Shown one piece after another: positions 28,276 to 41,715 of a stretch of 64,000 nt of DNA. The position numbers and the translations under genes are program-made. Location of the stretch: positions 15,924,271 through 15,988,270 of the forward strand of contig NC_135558.1 of the NCBI RefSeq assembly GCF_964340395.1, given 5' to 3'. Each line of letters opens with the position of its first letter. The first letter of the stretch is position 1. This stretch comes from Glandiceps talaboti. Taxonomy: Eukaryota > Hemichordata > Enteropneusta > Spengelidae. The notes below the pieces were generated by a model. The model worked only from the letters and a program-made list of their open reading frames with translations, was not told the DNA's origin and searched no databases.

Positions 28276-28849
28276 TATACATGTATTACATCACCACCCC
28301 ACTCCTCCACCCCACACACAAAAAAGAAACCAAAAAAAAACCAACACAATGAAATGTAAGTCTTAGTTCCTTTCTTGCAACCCTTATTTTGAAATTGCCA
28401 CTGACATAAGCAGTATGATATATGCCAGTGCTAGTATTACATGCAGGGACATCATCATCAGACATCCTAGCTTAGTGATAAATGACACCTCCTGACCTGG
28501 TGACACCTTTGTTCCCTACATCACACCTTTAGTACTGCAAGTATTCATTTTGTTCGCCTCCTATGTTGTAAATAATATGAAAACACAAGCCAGACGACAT
28601 GCTAACCCAAAGTTTCTCTGTTTACTTAGGACCTCCTCTTCACACAATACTCGACAAGCGGTAGTCAACGCCGTTTTGCTGTTCTAACTTGAAAGAATGT
28701 ACATCAATTCTACAATTTGGAATTACGGATTTGTTTGGGTGTAGATTTCAAGTGATGAAATAAACATCAATATGTAATATATTTCGCCAGTTGTAAATTA
28801 CAGTCTTTTGTTAACTTATTTCAAATACCAGTACTGGGTTCCAATTTTG

Positions 28850-29310
28850 TTTCTCTGCAAGGTGCCATTCTAAAATAACGGATTTTAATTTCTGTCATGC
28901 TACAATTTCTATACTTGCAGTACAAGGTTTCACGCCAAAATTTTGGTCATATGTAGAGGATTTTAAATTTTATCATCCTGCAATTTCCATATTTATAGAA
29001 CACGGCTTCAATTTAGAATTTGGAAACGTAATGTAGTGAATTATAAATTCTACCCTGCTATAATTTCTATATTTTCAGTACAAAGTTTCGTTCTAATAAT
29101 TTGGTTAAATGTAGTAGATTACAATTTTATGGTATAACAATTTCTATATTTGCAGTACAAGGTTCGATTTACAATTAGGAAAATCAATGTAATGGATTAT
29201 GACTTCTGTCATACTATAAATAATTTCTATATTCGCAGTACAATGTTTCACTTCAAATTTTGGTAAACTGTAGTGGATTATAACTTCTATTAAGGTACAA
29301 TAGCACTATA
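28850..29310. repeat. degenerate tandem array, ~80-bp unit, 5+ copies
   Basis: CAATTTCTATATTTGCAGTA recurs at about 28903, 28981, 29061, 29138 and 29221, each with a following TTTGGTAAATGTAGTGGATT-like block. Confidence 0.85.
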
Positions 29311-30379
29311 TATGTAATTTGTATCTTTTTTGTTTGTGGAGGTTGGCAGATAAACATACAAATGCATTCATACATACATGTATATAGCCTGATAAAAAAC
29401 ACTGACTGAAGTTTGATGGCAATTACTGTATACAATGTATGTCTGTCAGTTCACTTTTATCAAACAAATTTTGGTACACTTGATACATTAGTTTACAAAT
29501 GCAATTATACAAGTTGGACATTGATGCAAATATACGATGCACGTTTTCCAGCTTCCATTTTTTTTTCGATTTTTTTTTTTTTTTTTTAGTAGATTTGACA
29601 AATTAGCTTTACAAAACATGCAATCATACATGTCAGTCCTTGTCTTCCAGGCAAGCTTACTTTTCTACATTCCTCGTTCTAGAAGCTCTGACAGGCCAGT
29701 TTGATTAATAGGCACAGCGGGAAACAGACAGCCAGTACAAAATCATCCCCTTTAACTTTGGATTAAAACAGAAATGGCAGAATCTGTAGCCGACAGTTAA
29801 GTTTTTTTTCAAATGACAGATTAATAGAGAGAGGACGTAGCTGGCTAAACAGCTCATCAACCGACCAACTCCCAAGATGTCTGTCAGATTTACTCTTACC
29901 GCGGTAATTAATGCATGGCTTACTGAACTGCATTATGGACTTAGAACAGAAGATTACGTTAGACCAGTGGGCCAGAAGATGCAATTTAGAAAGAAAAAAA
30001 GATTAATTAACTATGAGCTGAATGTTCAGCTTCGCTTCACAGCTCTGTTGAAAGAATTTCCATTAAGGGGTACAGAACGGGCAATTCTACCATAAATATA
30101 TATACTTCCAATGATGTGCTATCAGGAAACACGTACACACGTAGGGGGTTGATGGTTTTCTACTGAATAGCTTTCTCTTTTTTTGTTCTCCACATACACT
30201 TTTTTTTTGTGGCTCCCAAGGTCGTTTAACCATATAGGACATGGTACTGTTTATCATGTGAATTGTTTATCACATAAAGTACATTTACACTGTCACTTCT
30301 CCAAAGCCAGTGGCGCTTTATAAATGCTTGCCATTCCTAACAATCAATTCGAGAATTGAATAACCGATTATGTTTGTAT

Positions 30380-31330
30380 GGATGCTGGTATAGATTATCA
30401 GATCCGGATTAAAGCGGAGTTTATATCAATGACCATGATCTTTGCGCAGTCTGTCTGCAGGAAACGTCACTTATATGACACTGAACTTGATGTTAGACTC
30501 ACTGGGAGGTATAATAGTGAATGCAATCGTTTCCAGGATAAATGGTCGATTACGTTTGTATGGCTGCCTTTACGGATTATTGGCTCTGGTGAGCTAATTT
30601 GCATTGAATTGTACTGTATTCATTGACTGGAGGTTTAACCTGTCTGCAGTAGAAAGCAAGGCAATGATAATGAACTTGAACAGTTGTAGACACTACGGGC
30701 TAAGAGATGCAAACCCATTTACGATGCAATCGTTTTGAGATCTAAAAGGCCAATAAAAAATTTACGATTTGTAAGCATACAGGTATATATTATTGGATAT
30801 TATCAAAATTACAGTCTTCACTGGCTGTAGTTTTAATACATTATGAAGGCAATGACATTGAAATTGATGGTTGCAGACACCACAGAGGCGTGTACGATGT
30901 AATCATTTTTGAGACCTGAATGGTCAATAAAATTGTTACAATCTGTAGGCACGCAGGTATATTATTGGTTATTATCAAAATTACACAGTGCTCACAAGTT
31001 ACGGATTTTTATCAAGGCAATGACATTGAACTTGATGGTTGCAGACACCGCAGAGATGCGCACGATGTAATTATTTTTGAGAGCTGAATGACCAATTACA
31101 TTTTACAATGTGTATGGATACTAGTATATTATCTGGTAAGTAGGTAAAAAGCTATCTGACGTCCCCAGGTATTTTACCAGGGTTCCATCACAATTGCGGA
31201 ACGCTAACTAGACATCTATAAAGCCAGTTTGACCAGTTTTCTCTCCTCTGTTACCATGGTTCCCAACTGATACAAAAACAGAGTCTTATACATGTATCAG
31301 AAATCAAGGCTATGACGTTAAACTTGATGT
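30380..31330. repeat. degenerate tandem array, ~170-190 bp unit
   Basis: AAGGCAATGACATTGAACTT and TGTAATCATTTTTGAGA blocks recur near 30656, 30846 and 31015. Weaker copies lie near 30480 and 31305. Confidence 0.7.
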
Positions 31331-31419
31331 TGGATATATATCTCCCAGATGATATAGAGAACACTACGCGATATACAATATACATTGTATTATCATGAGT
31401 CCCTTGGATAAATTGTATA

Positions 31420-31421
31420 AA

Positions 31422-31476
<55 letters not shown>
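31420..31476. repeat. (CTGT)n microsatellite
   Basis: About 14 perfect CTGT units. Confidence 0.97.
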
Positions 31477-32230
31477 TTAGCACATACATGTACACATAAC
31501 TATGGCATACATCTGGCTTAACAATGACGTTTGCCAAAATATGTTCAGGAGGGGAACAATATTGTCAAGACTTGGTAAATTTGAAATGATCAGTTTTCAA
31601 CGCTCCCTTAAATTATAGTTCTACGTAAAAATACAGCCCTAGAGGTACTGCGGGGAGAGAAAGGGGGAGGGGGAGAACTTGGTAAATTTTGAAATGATGA
31701 GTTTTTAACATTACCTTTAATTATAGTTGTAAGGTATTTTTTTTAGCTGAAACAGTTCACTTGGCAAAATCAAACTACAGTTATCAAGCAAATGTAACAG
31801 TTAAATGCAGGCCCTGACCAATACAATCAATAACATACTGAATTTGTATACCTCTTATGGATATCATTTCAGCAGACAACATGTACATCATTATGAAGTA
31901 CAAAGACAGACTAACACCAAGTACAATGGCGTGGAGTTTAATTCTGACATATGGACTTGATATGGATGTTTGGTGCGTGTATAGACTAATATGTATTAGA
32001 AGAGATCTATAGCCATAATAATGTCATTGATAAAGTCAGGGTTTGGCTTCAAGAAGTGTTTGTATGGACTTCAACCATTACAATGTCAAGTGCTAACATT
32101 GTGTACAATGCAACAGGGTTTTTTTTGTATGTCTTGCACAAGGAATAGAGCTTGTTATTGATAATAACAATGTGAACAAAGAGAGTGGGAGGAGAATGAG
32201 AGGAAGAAGGGTGGGGGAAAGGGATGGACG

Positions 32231-32475
32231 GAGTGAGTGAGTGAGTGAGCAGTGAGTGAGTGAGTGAGTGAGTGAGTGAGTGAGTGAGTGAGTGAGTGAG
32301 TGTGAGTGAGTGAGTGAGTGAGTGAGTGAGTGAGTGAGTGAGTGAGTGAGTGAGTGAGTGAGTGAGTGAGTGAGTGAGTGAGTGAGTGAGTGAGTGAGTG
32401 AGTGAGTGAGTGAGTGAGTGAGTGAGTGAGTGAGTGAGTGAGTGAGTGAATGAGGGAGTGAGTGAGTGAATGAGG
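32231..32475. repeat. (GAGT)n microsatellite
   Basis: About 58 GAGT units with few interruptions. The reverse frame encodes a THSL repeat of up to 178 codons, which is not a gene. Confidence 0.97.
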
Positions 32476-33148
32476 GAAAAGAGAGCAAAACAGAAAAGAG
32501 AGACACAGACAGAGACAGCCAGACAGACATCTGACGGTGAATGTTTTAGAAAGTACTTTATGAAAAAAAATATATACATTCTCAAATTTCTGAATAAATC
32601 ATTTATAATTAATAAATCCTAACTTGAGAGTCCTAGTAATCTAAAACCTATGCCAAACTGCTTTGGCTTCAATTTCCACCGACTCACTGTTGCCAGACCC
32701 GCCTCTCAAATGCTCATTGCAAAGTTACACACATACAGTACAAAACTGTCTTTTTTTTCAATCTGAATACCCAAAACACAGTAATGATATCGGATCATGT
32801 ACAACATATGGTAGTGCTTTCTGTACACCAATATTCTATTATACTAACAAGCGTTGCACAGACTGTTATGGGTAAAGCCCCTTCATTCATCAATACATCC
32901 TTTGCATGTACCGTATGTTCCATGGTAGCGTCGATTTCACTATCTTGCAGTTCATTTCCGTATTGTAACTTTCAATGCTGTGACCTAATCAAAATTTAAA
33001 TAATACCTGAAATTTATGGGACTGTGTTATTTGTTCTCTTTCTTTTCAGAGACTATGAAAGTTATACTGGATGAACAAACAAAAAAGGTTTGTTTGTGAT
33101 TGCATGAATATGTGAACTGGGGAATAATATTGCAATTCAATGTATTTT

Positions 33149-33528
33149 GAACCAATGTTTTGTCACTGAGAGTAACACAGACTGACACAAAAAAGTACAT
33201 ACATACATACATACATACATACATACATACATACATACATGATACATACATACATACATACATACATACATACATACATACATACATACATACATGTACA
33301 TACATACACACATACACACATGAAAGAACGCATGCAGAGACAGACAGAAACAGACACACACACACACGTATATTGAACCAATGTTTTGTCACTGAGAGTA
33401 ACACAGACTGACACAAAAAAGTATATACATGTACATACATATATACATACATACATACATACATACATACATACATGTACATACATACACACATACACAC
33501 ACGAAAGAACGCATGCAGAGACAGACAG

Positions 33529-33617
<89 letters not shown>
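33149..33617. repeat. duplicated compound microsatellite block
   Basis: A ~225-bp cassette is present twice. It consists of unique TTGAACCAATGTTTTGTCAC...GACACAAAAAAGTA, then an ACAT array, then GAAAGAACGCATGCAGAGAC, then AC. The copies start near 33149 and 33373, and the second ends in about 45 AC units. Confidence 0.92.
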
Positions 33618-33619
<2 letters not shown>

Positions 33620-34139
33620 ATCATCATAATGTTTAGAAAATAGCATAGCCTGCAGGTCACTAGCAACAATACATGACATTCATATTCACCACAATAGTTG
33701 ACAACAACATCTGTTGACTTTTGTTTCCCATAATCCAACTATTTGAAAATAAGTGCAAAGGAAATCCCAGAAGCCTTTATAATAGGCGTTAGTTTTGATA
33801 ATCACTACAACCCTATATGCTCTGCAGATTTTCACTTGTATTTTTTTTTTTATTATAATGGTTTGTTTGCCTGGCAGTACCAGGTACTGTACCACTCAGG
33901 CACTATTGATTGTCGGTATACGTGGTAACACACTTGTTTTGTTTTTACGATCGTACGTACATGTCGGCTCTATCCCCCATAACCTCGTCGAAGTAGTAAA
34001 AATTGCAAAAACTTGTGACTACACTTGAAAAAGTAGGTACTCACACATAGTAACATTGCAATAAATCATGCAGGGAAGGACTCTCCTGATTATTATAGTC
34101 ATACTGAATAACTTAAATATAAATTTGAAATATTAATAT

Positions 34140-34700
34140 TGATTTGGATAAGTTTCCACACGCACTGTCACCGGAAAAAAAAAAAAAAAAAATCAGAAGT
34201 TATCCTGATTTCTATGGTATCGCCAACGAATAAAGATACTTCTGAATTTATCCTAATGGCATCTAAATTTCAAATCATATGTATTTATCCTAATGATATC
34301 TAAATTTCAAATCATATGTACTGATTTGGAGCAGTTTCCACATCCATTGTCGCAGATAAACGATATCAGAATTTATCTATGGTATCGTCGATGAAAAAAC
34401 GAGTTCAGAATTTATTCAAATTTCTACAGCCTTGTCAAAAATAAAATAAAAACATACTATATAAGAAATTATCCCAATATCTACACCCACTATCAAAAAA
34501 AACAAAAATATATAAGAATTTACCCAATTTCCACAAGCTCTGCCAAAGAAAAATGACTTCAGAATTTATCTCTCTTTCTTAGTTTCCATGGCACTGTCAA
34601 AGAAATCTGGTTGCTGTTTATCAGAATTTATCCTTACATCCACAAGCATTCCCAACGAAAAACAATATATTACAATTCATCCAAATATTCAAAGTTTTTG
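34140..34700. repeat. degenerate tandem array, TTCAGAATTTATC-type unit
   Basis: TTTCCACA...CTGTCAAAGAAAAA and TCAGAATTTATCC blocks recur about seven times with period about 60-80 bp. Two 50-bp TAAATTTCAAATCATATGTA units are nearly identical (34265 and 34300). Confidence 0.75.
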
Positions 34701-34779
34701 TAAAAAAAATAATCCTTCGGTATTCTGAAAAATGATCAATATGCTAGAACGTCTGCACTGAGAGAATTTCGCTTTGCTC

Positions 34780-34998
<219 letters not shown>

Positions 34999-35007
34999 AT
35001 ATATATA

Positions 35008-35075
35008 TGTAAGAAAAAGAATATTCGAAACGTCGGATTTAACAGCTATATATACGGACTGGTTTATTAGTTCCT
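35008..35075. mobile_element. possible Penelope-like element end fragment
   Basis: AAGAATATTCGAAACGTCGG, then a ~35-bp unique tail, sits between AT-rich microsatellites. The GAATATTC palindrome followed by GAAACGTC resembles the hammerhead-bearing ends of Penelope-like retroelements. No coding remnant is present, so the family assignment is tentative. Confidence 0.35.
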
Positions 35076-35084
35076 TATGCATTT

Positions 35085-35103
35085 CTATATGTATATATAT
35101 GTG

Positions 35104-35135
<32 letters not shown>

Positions 35136-35140
35136 CAAAA

Positions 35141-35197
<57 letters not shown>
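35085..35197. repeat. AT/GT compound microsatellite
   Basis: TATATG-rich sequence followed by about 24 GT units. Confidence 0.95.
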
Positions 35198-35199
<2 letters not shown>

Positions 35200-35689
35200 A
35201 AATTATCATAAGACCAATTATGCTACAGTTATTGCTGCAAAATTAAAAACTGAAAATTTGATGTAAAATGAAAAAAAAAATATTGCACACCTGACAATCA
35301 GCATAATTACTTTACATTGACACAGCTGACAAAGGTTATTATTGAAAATCATATCTAATGAAGTTTTCATTTTTTGACAAAAGTGTCACGTCATAGAAGT
35401 ATGGATTTTTTCATCTTTTCCTCATTAAAATGGAACATTTGTAATAATAAAGACATGACATTTGAACATGATCCAACATAAATATTGAAATATACAATAG
35501 GATAATTAATGACTCTAGAATATTTAGTTGTCAGATTTCATAAAGATTGCGAGTTCTGAGTGCTGAGATAAAAATCTATGTTCCATTTCTGAAAGAATAT
35601 CTGCATGTATATTTCATAAAATTTCTAGCTTCTGAAGTGGAAACCAACTTATATGAAAAGAAAATCAGCACGTTTTCAAAAAGATGTCT

Positions 35690-36035
35690 TTTTGGGGGGG
35701 GAAATTGACATAGAAATTGACAGAAATCGACATAGAAATTGACAGAAATCGACATAGAAATTAACAGAAATCGACGACCCCTTTTGAAAGAAAATTTGTA
35801 TGTTTATTTCAAAAACATTGAATGTCTCTGAGATAGAAATTTGATAGAATTTGATAACTCCTTATTGAAGAAAACTTGGCGTGTTTATAAATTGTAGTCA
35901 CAAACGTGACAAAGGTAGAATTCAACAACCCCTCATGAAAGAATATTGTCATGTTCATTTCATAAAATTTTTGTCTTTGAGATTGAAATCGACAACCCCT
36001 AATGAAAGAAAACCAGCATGTTTATTTCATTGGCG
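35690..36035. repeat. degenerate tandem array (GACATAGAAATTGACAGAAA)
   Basis: Three 22-bp GACATAGAAATTGACAGAAA-type units (35708-35775) are followed by three longer units carrying CCCCTNATGAAAGAAAA and TGTTTATTTCATAAAAT. Confidence 0.75.
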
Positions 36036-36179
36036 AAAACACTGAGTATATTCACCTATCAATGTTCAGCTCTGCGTCTTGTCAATTTCGTCTTGCATCT
36101 TGTCAATTTCATCTTGCCATGTAATGTACGTTAACTTTGCAATAACACCAACTTACTAATGGGTTACACAGTTTACTGC

Positions 36180-36430
36180 CAAACTTCAGAAAACCATTGC
36201 TGTGTTAATGCAGTACAGAAATAGGCAAGGAGAAATCGAAGAGTGAAGGCAAGCCTTGATGGCATGGCCTCTGTCACCCCCTATCTATCAAGTTACATTC
36301 TGCTTTGCTTTCCGCATGAAACATTTCTTTTTGACTCTGTGAGAAACCCGTCCCTGCTGGCCGAATCAAATTTTCTTATCATTTGCTTGAAAAATGTGAT
36401 TACTTATGCAGGCAACTGAAATGTTTGGGT
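36180..36430. promoter_or_regulatory. candidate regulatory island in Pbx intron 2
   Basis: Unique mixed-composition sequence between two repeat-rich areas, without coding potential that I recognise. It is proposed only because its base composition resembles conserved noncoding elements. Confidence 0.2.
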
Positions 36431-37969
36431 AAAAATAAGCACTCATGAAATGTGAAAAGTAATAGGGGAAACTCAATTCCGATTTAGTTTTCTAGGCATT
36501 GTCTGGGATGATCATGGCAAGTATACAAGACACCAAGTCCCCTTTTGTTGTACATACATACAGTATTATTGGGGTCACAGAAAATTGCTACATCATAAAA
36601 GGCTGGTTACATCTCCTGGGGTGGGAAGAAAGGGATAAAAGCTCTAATAGTAAACCATTAGTCTTAATGCACAGTATCGTACAAAAAAGCATTAAGTATA
36701 GGAACCGACCAGACTCGCTCTCGTATTTGATCTCTCGACTCCCTCTTATACATCCCTTTGGTATCGTAAGATTTTTTAACGGTCCACAACCATCGGAGCT
36801 GCGTTCAGCATTTGAAGTGCCATTAATATGAAGTGACACCGTTATTAAAAGACAAAAATTCAGGTTTATGGGAAATTGGTAACAGTAGTGGTGGTAAAAG
36901 TACGCTTGTCTTTAATGCAGGCTAGGGGTCAATGCAAAGTATATCCAGACAATGCAGTCTTTGATAACATTTTGCTGTGTAAACTATCCACAAACACGGA
37001 TTTTATACGCCTTTCCACTGACACCGCATTCTGGTTTAGTGATCTAGTCGGCTGGGTTACCGATTATACTTTAGTGCAGTCCACCTTTTCTGGTCTTTGT
37101 AGACTGGCGTGTTTTTTTTTATGACATAAAACTAACATCGACAAGTACCACAGCCAAAGATCGTTATCAAACTTTGTACATATACAAGAATACACTTGTC
37201 TGAAAAGTAACACAACACTCAGAGTTTGGCATACATTGTTGTTCGCATTCACCTCCAGTCTACTTCATTTTTGGCCAAAAACTTGAAATTTTTCATGAAT
37301 TTTTTTTCTAAAAAGAAATTTGTGACCCTAAATAACTTTTTATATGATTTTTATTTCCAACTCTTATCAAAATTGTTGGGCTCAATGGTAAAAATTTGCA
37401 CAAATTTTTGAATTTTTGTTCAAGAATAACTTTCATACAGAAATACAGAATATTAACCACCAACATTGTACATGTACATTATCAAGACAAAATTTCAGTT
37501 ATTTGAAATTGGCAAGTTTTTTTATTCGATGTATGTGATAAATTTCCACAATTCTTTGAATTTGAAGACTTTCAATTTGACAATGTTAAAACTGGCAAAC
37601 TTTAGTTCAAGCTAATCTTCAAAATGTTTAACATTTTCTTCATTCTGTTTGTTGAAGATTTTTAGTATGGTCAAAGTTCATACTGACAAAGTTCAAATAT
37701 CTATCTTAACACATAAATAATATGAAAAATGGTTGTATTTTTTCATTCAATATTGACTAAGCAAAAAAAAATGACTTATAATTGTCAATGGAAAAACAAC
37801 AGCCTCATGCTGACCAATAAGATTGCAGATATTTCAGTGTGTAATTTCAGTTTGTCAATAATGCAATCAGTGAGCCATCTATCATACTCAGAAACAACTG
37901 TTTTGGTCTATGTCAAGACACCAGTAAACTAAAGAATGAAGAAAATTCACACTCTGACGAGACTCAGCA

Positions 37970-38315
37970 CTGAATTTGAAACTTTGCATCTGGTAACCTT
38001 AATCACAAATTTTTTGTTGTTGACACAGAAATATTTATTTGAAAAATTTATATCTTTGAAGTCTTGATCACAAAATTTTAGTTGTTGACAGAAATCCAAA
38101 ATTTGCATCTGGAAGCCTTAATCACAATTTTTTTTTGTTGACACAGAAATATTCATTACAAAATTTGCATCTGGGAACCCTATTAATCATAAAATTTTAG
38201 TTGTTGATACAGAAATATTTATTTCAAAATTTGCATCTGGGAGCCTTAATCACAAAATTTTTGGTATTGACACAAAAATATTTATTATGAAATTTGCATC
38301 TGGATCCCCAAAAAC
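37970..38315. repeat. tandem array, ~62-bp unit, 5 copies
   Basis: TTTGCATCTGGGAGCCTTAA, then TCACAAAATTTT, GTTGTTGACACAGAAATATT repeats five times from 37982 to 38310. Confidence 0.85.
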
Positions 38316-40849
38316 AAGAAATTTTGTGGGCATTTAGCTCCAAGGGCTTGAAAACTTACAATAAATGTAAAAAAAATTTGAAAAAGATGATTTGGTGTAA
38401 ATTAATAAAATATCCATTCCATTTTTATCAGATATTTGAAAGATGTCAAAATCAAATTAAAGGCACAAAATATAAATTTCTGTGCATGAAATATTGTGTA
38501 GTCTGCTGAACGAAAGATAAATTTTCCTTCCTGAGTTCCATGGGCAGTAAAAATTAAAGCCTTCCCGCCTTTGAAATTATCATCAAATTTGTAGAAGACC
38601 ATAAAATTCTACCCATCTTCTCCTGCTCTTTAACATAATTAAAGGTTATAAAATGGTAATTAAAACACTAAATTCGATAAACTTTAACAACAGCGGATGA
38701 AAAAACGTGATGTTGATGAAAAGAATTGGGATCGGCAACACCCTAGCTAAAATGTCAAGTATTACTATCACGTTTCCAATATTTTACAAGCACTAAATAT
38801 ATATCTTTCAATTCGTAGATCAATTTCAAAACCGTCTATAATTACACGTACATTAGAATATTACTTGCAGCTACATCAGATAAAGACAGTTAATTTGCAG
38901 TTTATTTTGTGTCGTTTACATTTTAATTTTGTTATTTGTACAAGGTTGGAGGAACGGCTGGAACTATGCACAGATAATGTGTACAAGGTGAGTGGCACTG
39001 TAATCACTACAATGTTGATATAGAACATGATAGGGCTTGTGGCTCTGCGGGGAGCATAGTTTTTCTGTCCGTCTGTCACGACCAAACTATCTATCTGATT
39101 GGAGCAAACCATACGTGACAACTCCTAGCTGATGGACGTCATTGCGAATTGCTTACTTGCTAATTAATTTGACAAAAAACCCCCCTTGGCTTTCTAACAT
39201 GCCCAGTTGACAACATGTGAATCGCCCCTCCTGACATGGTGTTCACACAGGCGAATACTGCTACCTCGCATTGCAGTGACAACAGCAATCAAAACAGTCT
39301 CCTTAGAGAGAGAGAGCTCATATACGATGCCGGGATCCACGTTTTAGATTTTCTAACAAACTCATAACATCATGTTAGAGTTGCTGCATTAGAACACTTC
39401 TGAAAAGTTCACCAGAGGGAAAAGAAAGCAAACCCTAAGCACACAGGCAATTCCAGTCTTCTTAATACTATATTGACACACGCATTGAAAAACCAGCCCT
39501 TCGGGCAGTTCATTTAAAACTAGAAGAAATTGAGTTCTGTGCATACATGTCCGTCATCTTTTACTGGTGTGTCTTTGCTGCGGACGCCTCAAGCAAGCTT
39601 CCACTAAAACCATTTACAATGCTACATATACTTCAATGGCTTGGCAAAATAAAAACAGAGCAAACAATTGCACAGTACAGGCAAATATCCTGTGTAAAAT
39701 ACATTAATGCAATCAAGAAATAGTAAACATGGGCTTTGAAAGCTCAGAATGGAGTTAAAAGATTTAATTGTATTTAAACAGATTGGTAAAGAAAATTCGC
39801 TTGCACTATAGCAATGATATTTGTTTTGGGCCCTCGTCTTCCATTGATCACCCTACAGACGTTTTCCTTTTGAATTTTTACGATGACATAAATGTCAAAA
39901 TTACCTTGCACTGTCTTTATAATGAAAATAAATACGTAAGAAAACAAGCTGCAGCCATTTATTACTTAGCAAAATGGAGAATGATAGCAAAACAGTCACA
40001 AATCAGGTTGGTCTTGTCTCTGCAAGACAGTGCAGTTAATGAAGACGAGTGAAATATTTCGTACTTTCTTGCTATTTTTTTGGAGTCTGTATGTTTTGTC
40101 TTGCGTACAGAAATGATCAGAACAAAAACCAACAGAACCGAATAATTCAATTAAGCTAACAATGTGAGTATGATTGCATGACATACCCAGCAAAATGAGA
40201 AAAAAATTTCTAAACTTTTCAAATTTCTACTGGTATATATATGTATCACTCTTTTGTCTGAGTGTAGACTGATATACTGTTATCGAAGAATGAAGAATAT
40301 TTAGTTTACACAATTTATTCACCATAATATTACACAATACACAACGTTTCCATTATTTTTTTTACGTTTTCAACTTATTTCAAGGGTTCAGACATGAGAT
40401 ATTACTCACAATATTTTTCTTACCCCTGTAGTTTGGTTCAAATGTCTTTTACTTTTCCTTTTTGGCCTCATCCTATAAATGCTCTTAAAACTGCCAAGTA
40501 CCATGCAAATTCAGACACAATTATTTTTAGGGGAAAAACAAGTTTTTTTCTTGTAATTTTGGGACATATTTTAACTAATTTAAAATATATACCATGACAG
40601 TTTATCATCCTTAACAGCTTTGGTATGAAATTCTTCACATTCATAATAAAAAAAAATCATAATTAAGTTTTTGTACGTTTCCAGTAGTTGTCGAGTACAA
40701 ACATGACTTGCATTTTTGGCTAGTTTTGCACCTCAGCTTGCATTTTCAGGGAAACTTTAGATTCAAGTTTTTGTATGTTTTTATATAGGTAGTCAAATAA
40801 TACGACAGTACACAATTTATAGGATGAAAGTACGGATAATACTTGACTC

Positions 40850-41715
40850 TTGAGTGAGGAAACAATATTTTGAGCAAAAAATTGTGTCTGAATTGAGAAA
40901 TATGAATTGCACTTTTTGGAAACTGACTGCAATTTAGTGTACCCTCCAAAGAAAGTGTTCGACCGAAGCATTTACCTTGAACAAAATTATGAAGATGCAT
41001 GTGAGAAAATATTTTGAGTAAAAATTTAGTCTGAAATGTGTAATACTAATAACGATAATATGAAAGTACTCTTACAACTGACTGTACCTACAACAAAATT
41101 GTTGTACCAAAGCATTTATCTTGAAAAAAAATTCTGAAAATGCATGTGATAAAATATTTTGGCTACAAATTTGACTGCATTTTATTTCAGCTGATTGTGA
41201 ACTCACAAAGCCACTGTCCTTACATGTATATGACACTGTAGTCGTGGAATAAATACCACGGTACAGAGACAAGGTTCTAAAAAATGCACCGGTTCGAAAC
41301 GACAATCTGAGCTAAATGTTTGTGTAAACTCGAAGGCGTTACTATAATTCTACTACAGCCGATGATGAATCACAACAAATGCGTCATCACCTCTGTACTA
41401 CTGGGACACAGTTCAGATGAAAATTTCTGAAAATTCTTCAAACAGAAACAAATATTTTGAACACAATTTTTGTGTGTAACTCGAAGGCATTACATGAACT
41501 ACACCCAATTCTAGATGGCAGACCACAAATAAATACAGTGTCCTTACAGTCATTTCACAGTAGTGGGATAAACCACCACAGTACAGGGTAAAAGTTTTGA
41601 AAATACACTGTTTAGAAATCACAATTTTGCACACACAAGTTTTGTGAAAACTCGAAGGCAATACTACAAAGTATCCGATCCAGAACCAAAAGACAGTGTG
41701 TCCTTTTAGACATCC
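40850..41715. repeat. degenerate tandem array, ~150-190 bp unit
   Basis: ATGCATGTGAGAAAATATTT (near 40995 and 41140) and TGTGTAAACTCGAAGGCGTT-like blocks (near 41322, 41474 and 41647), with shared CCACNGTACAG stretches, indicate two related long-unit arrays. Confidence 0.65.

Noticed and set aside
32049-32585. 178-codon THSL-repeat frame
   Set aside because: Translation of the (GAGT)n array; flanks show no family similarity.
36499-36831. 110-codon plus-strand frame
   Set aside because: No recognisable domain; overlaps an equally long minus-strand frame; treated as chance.
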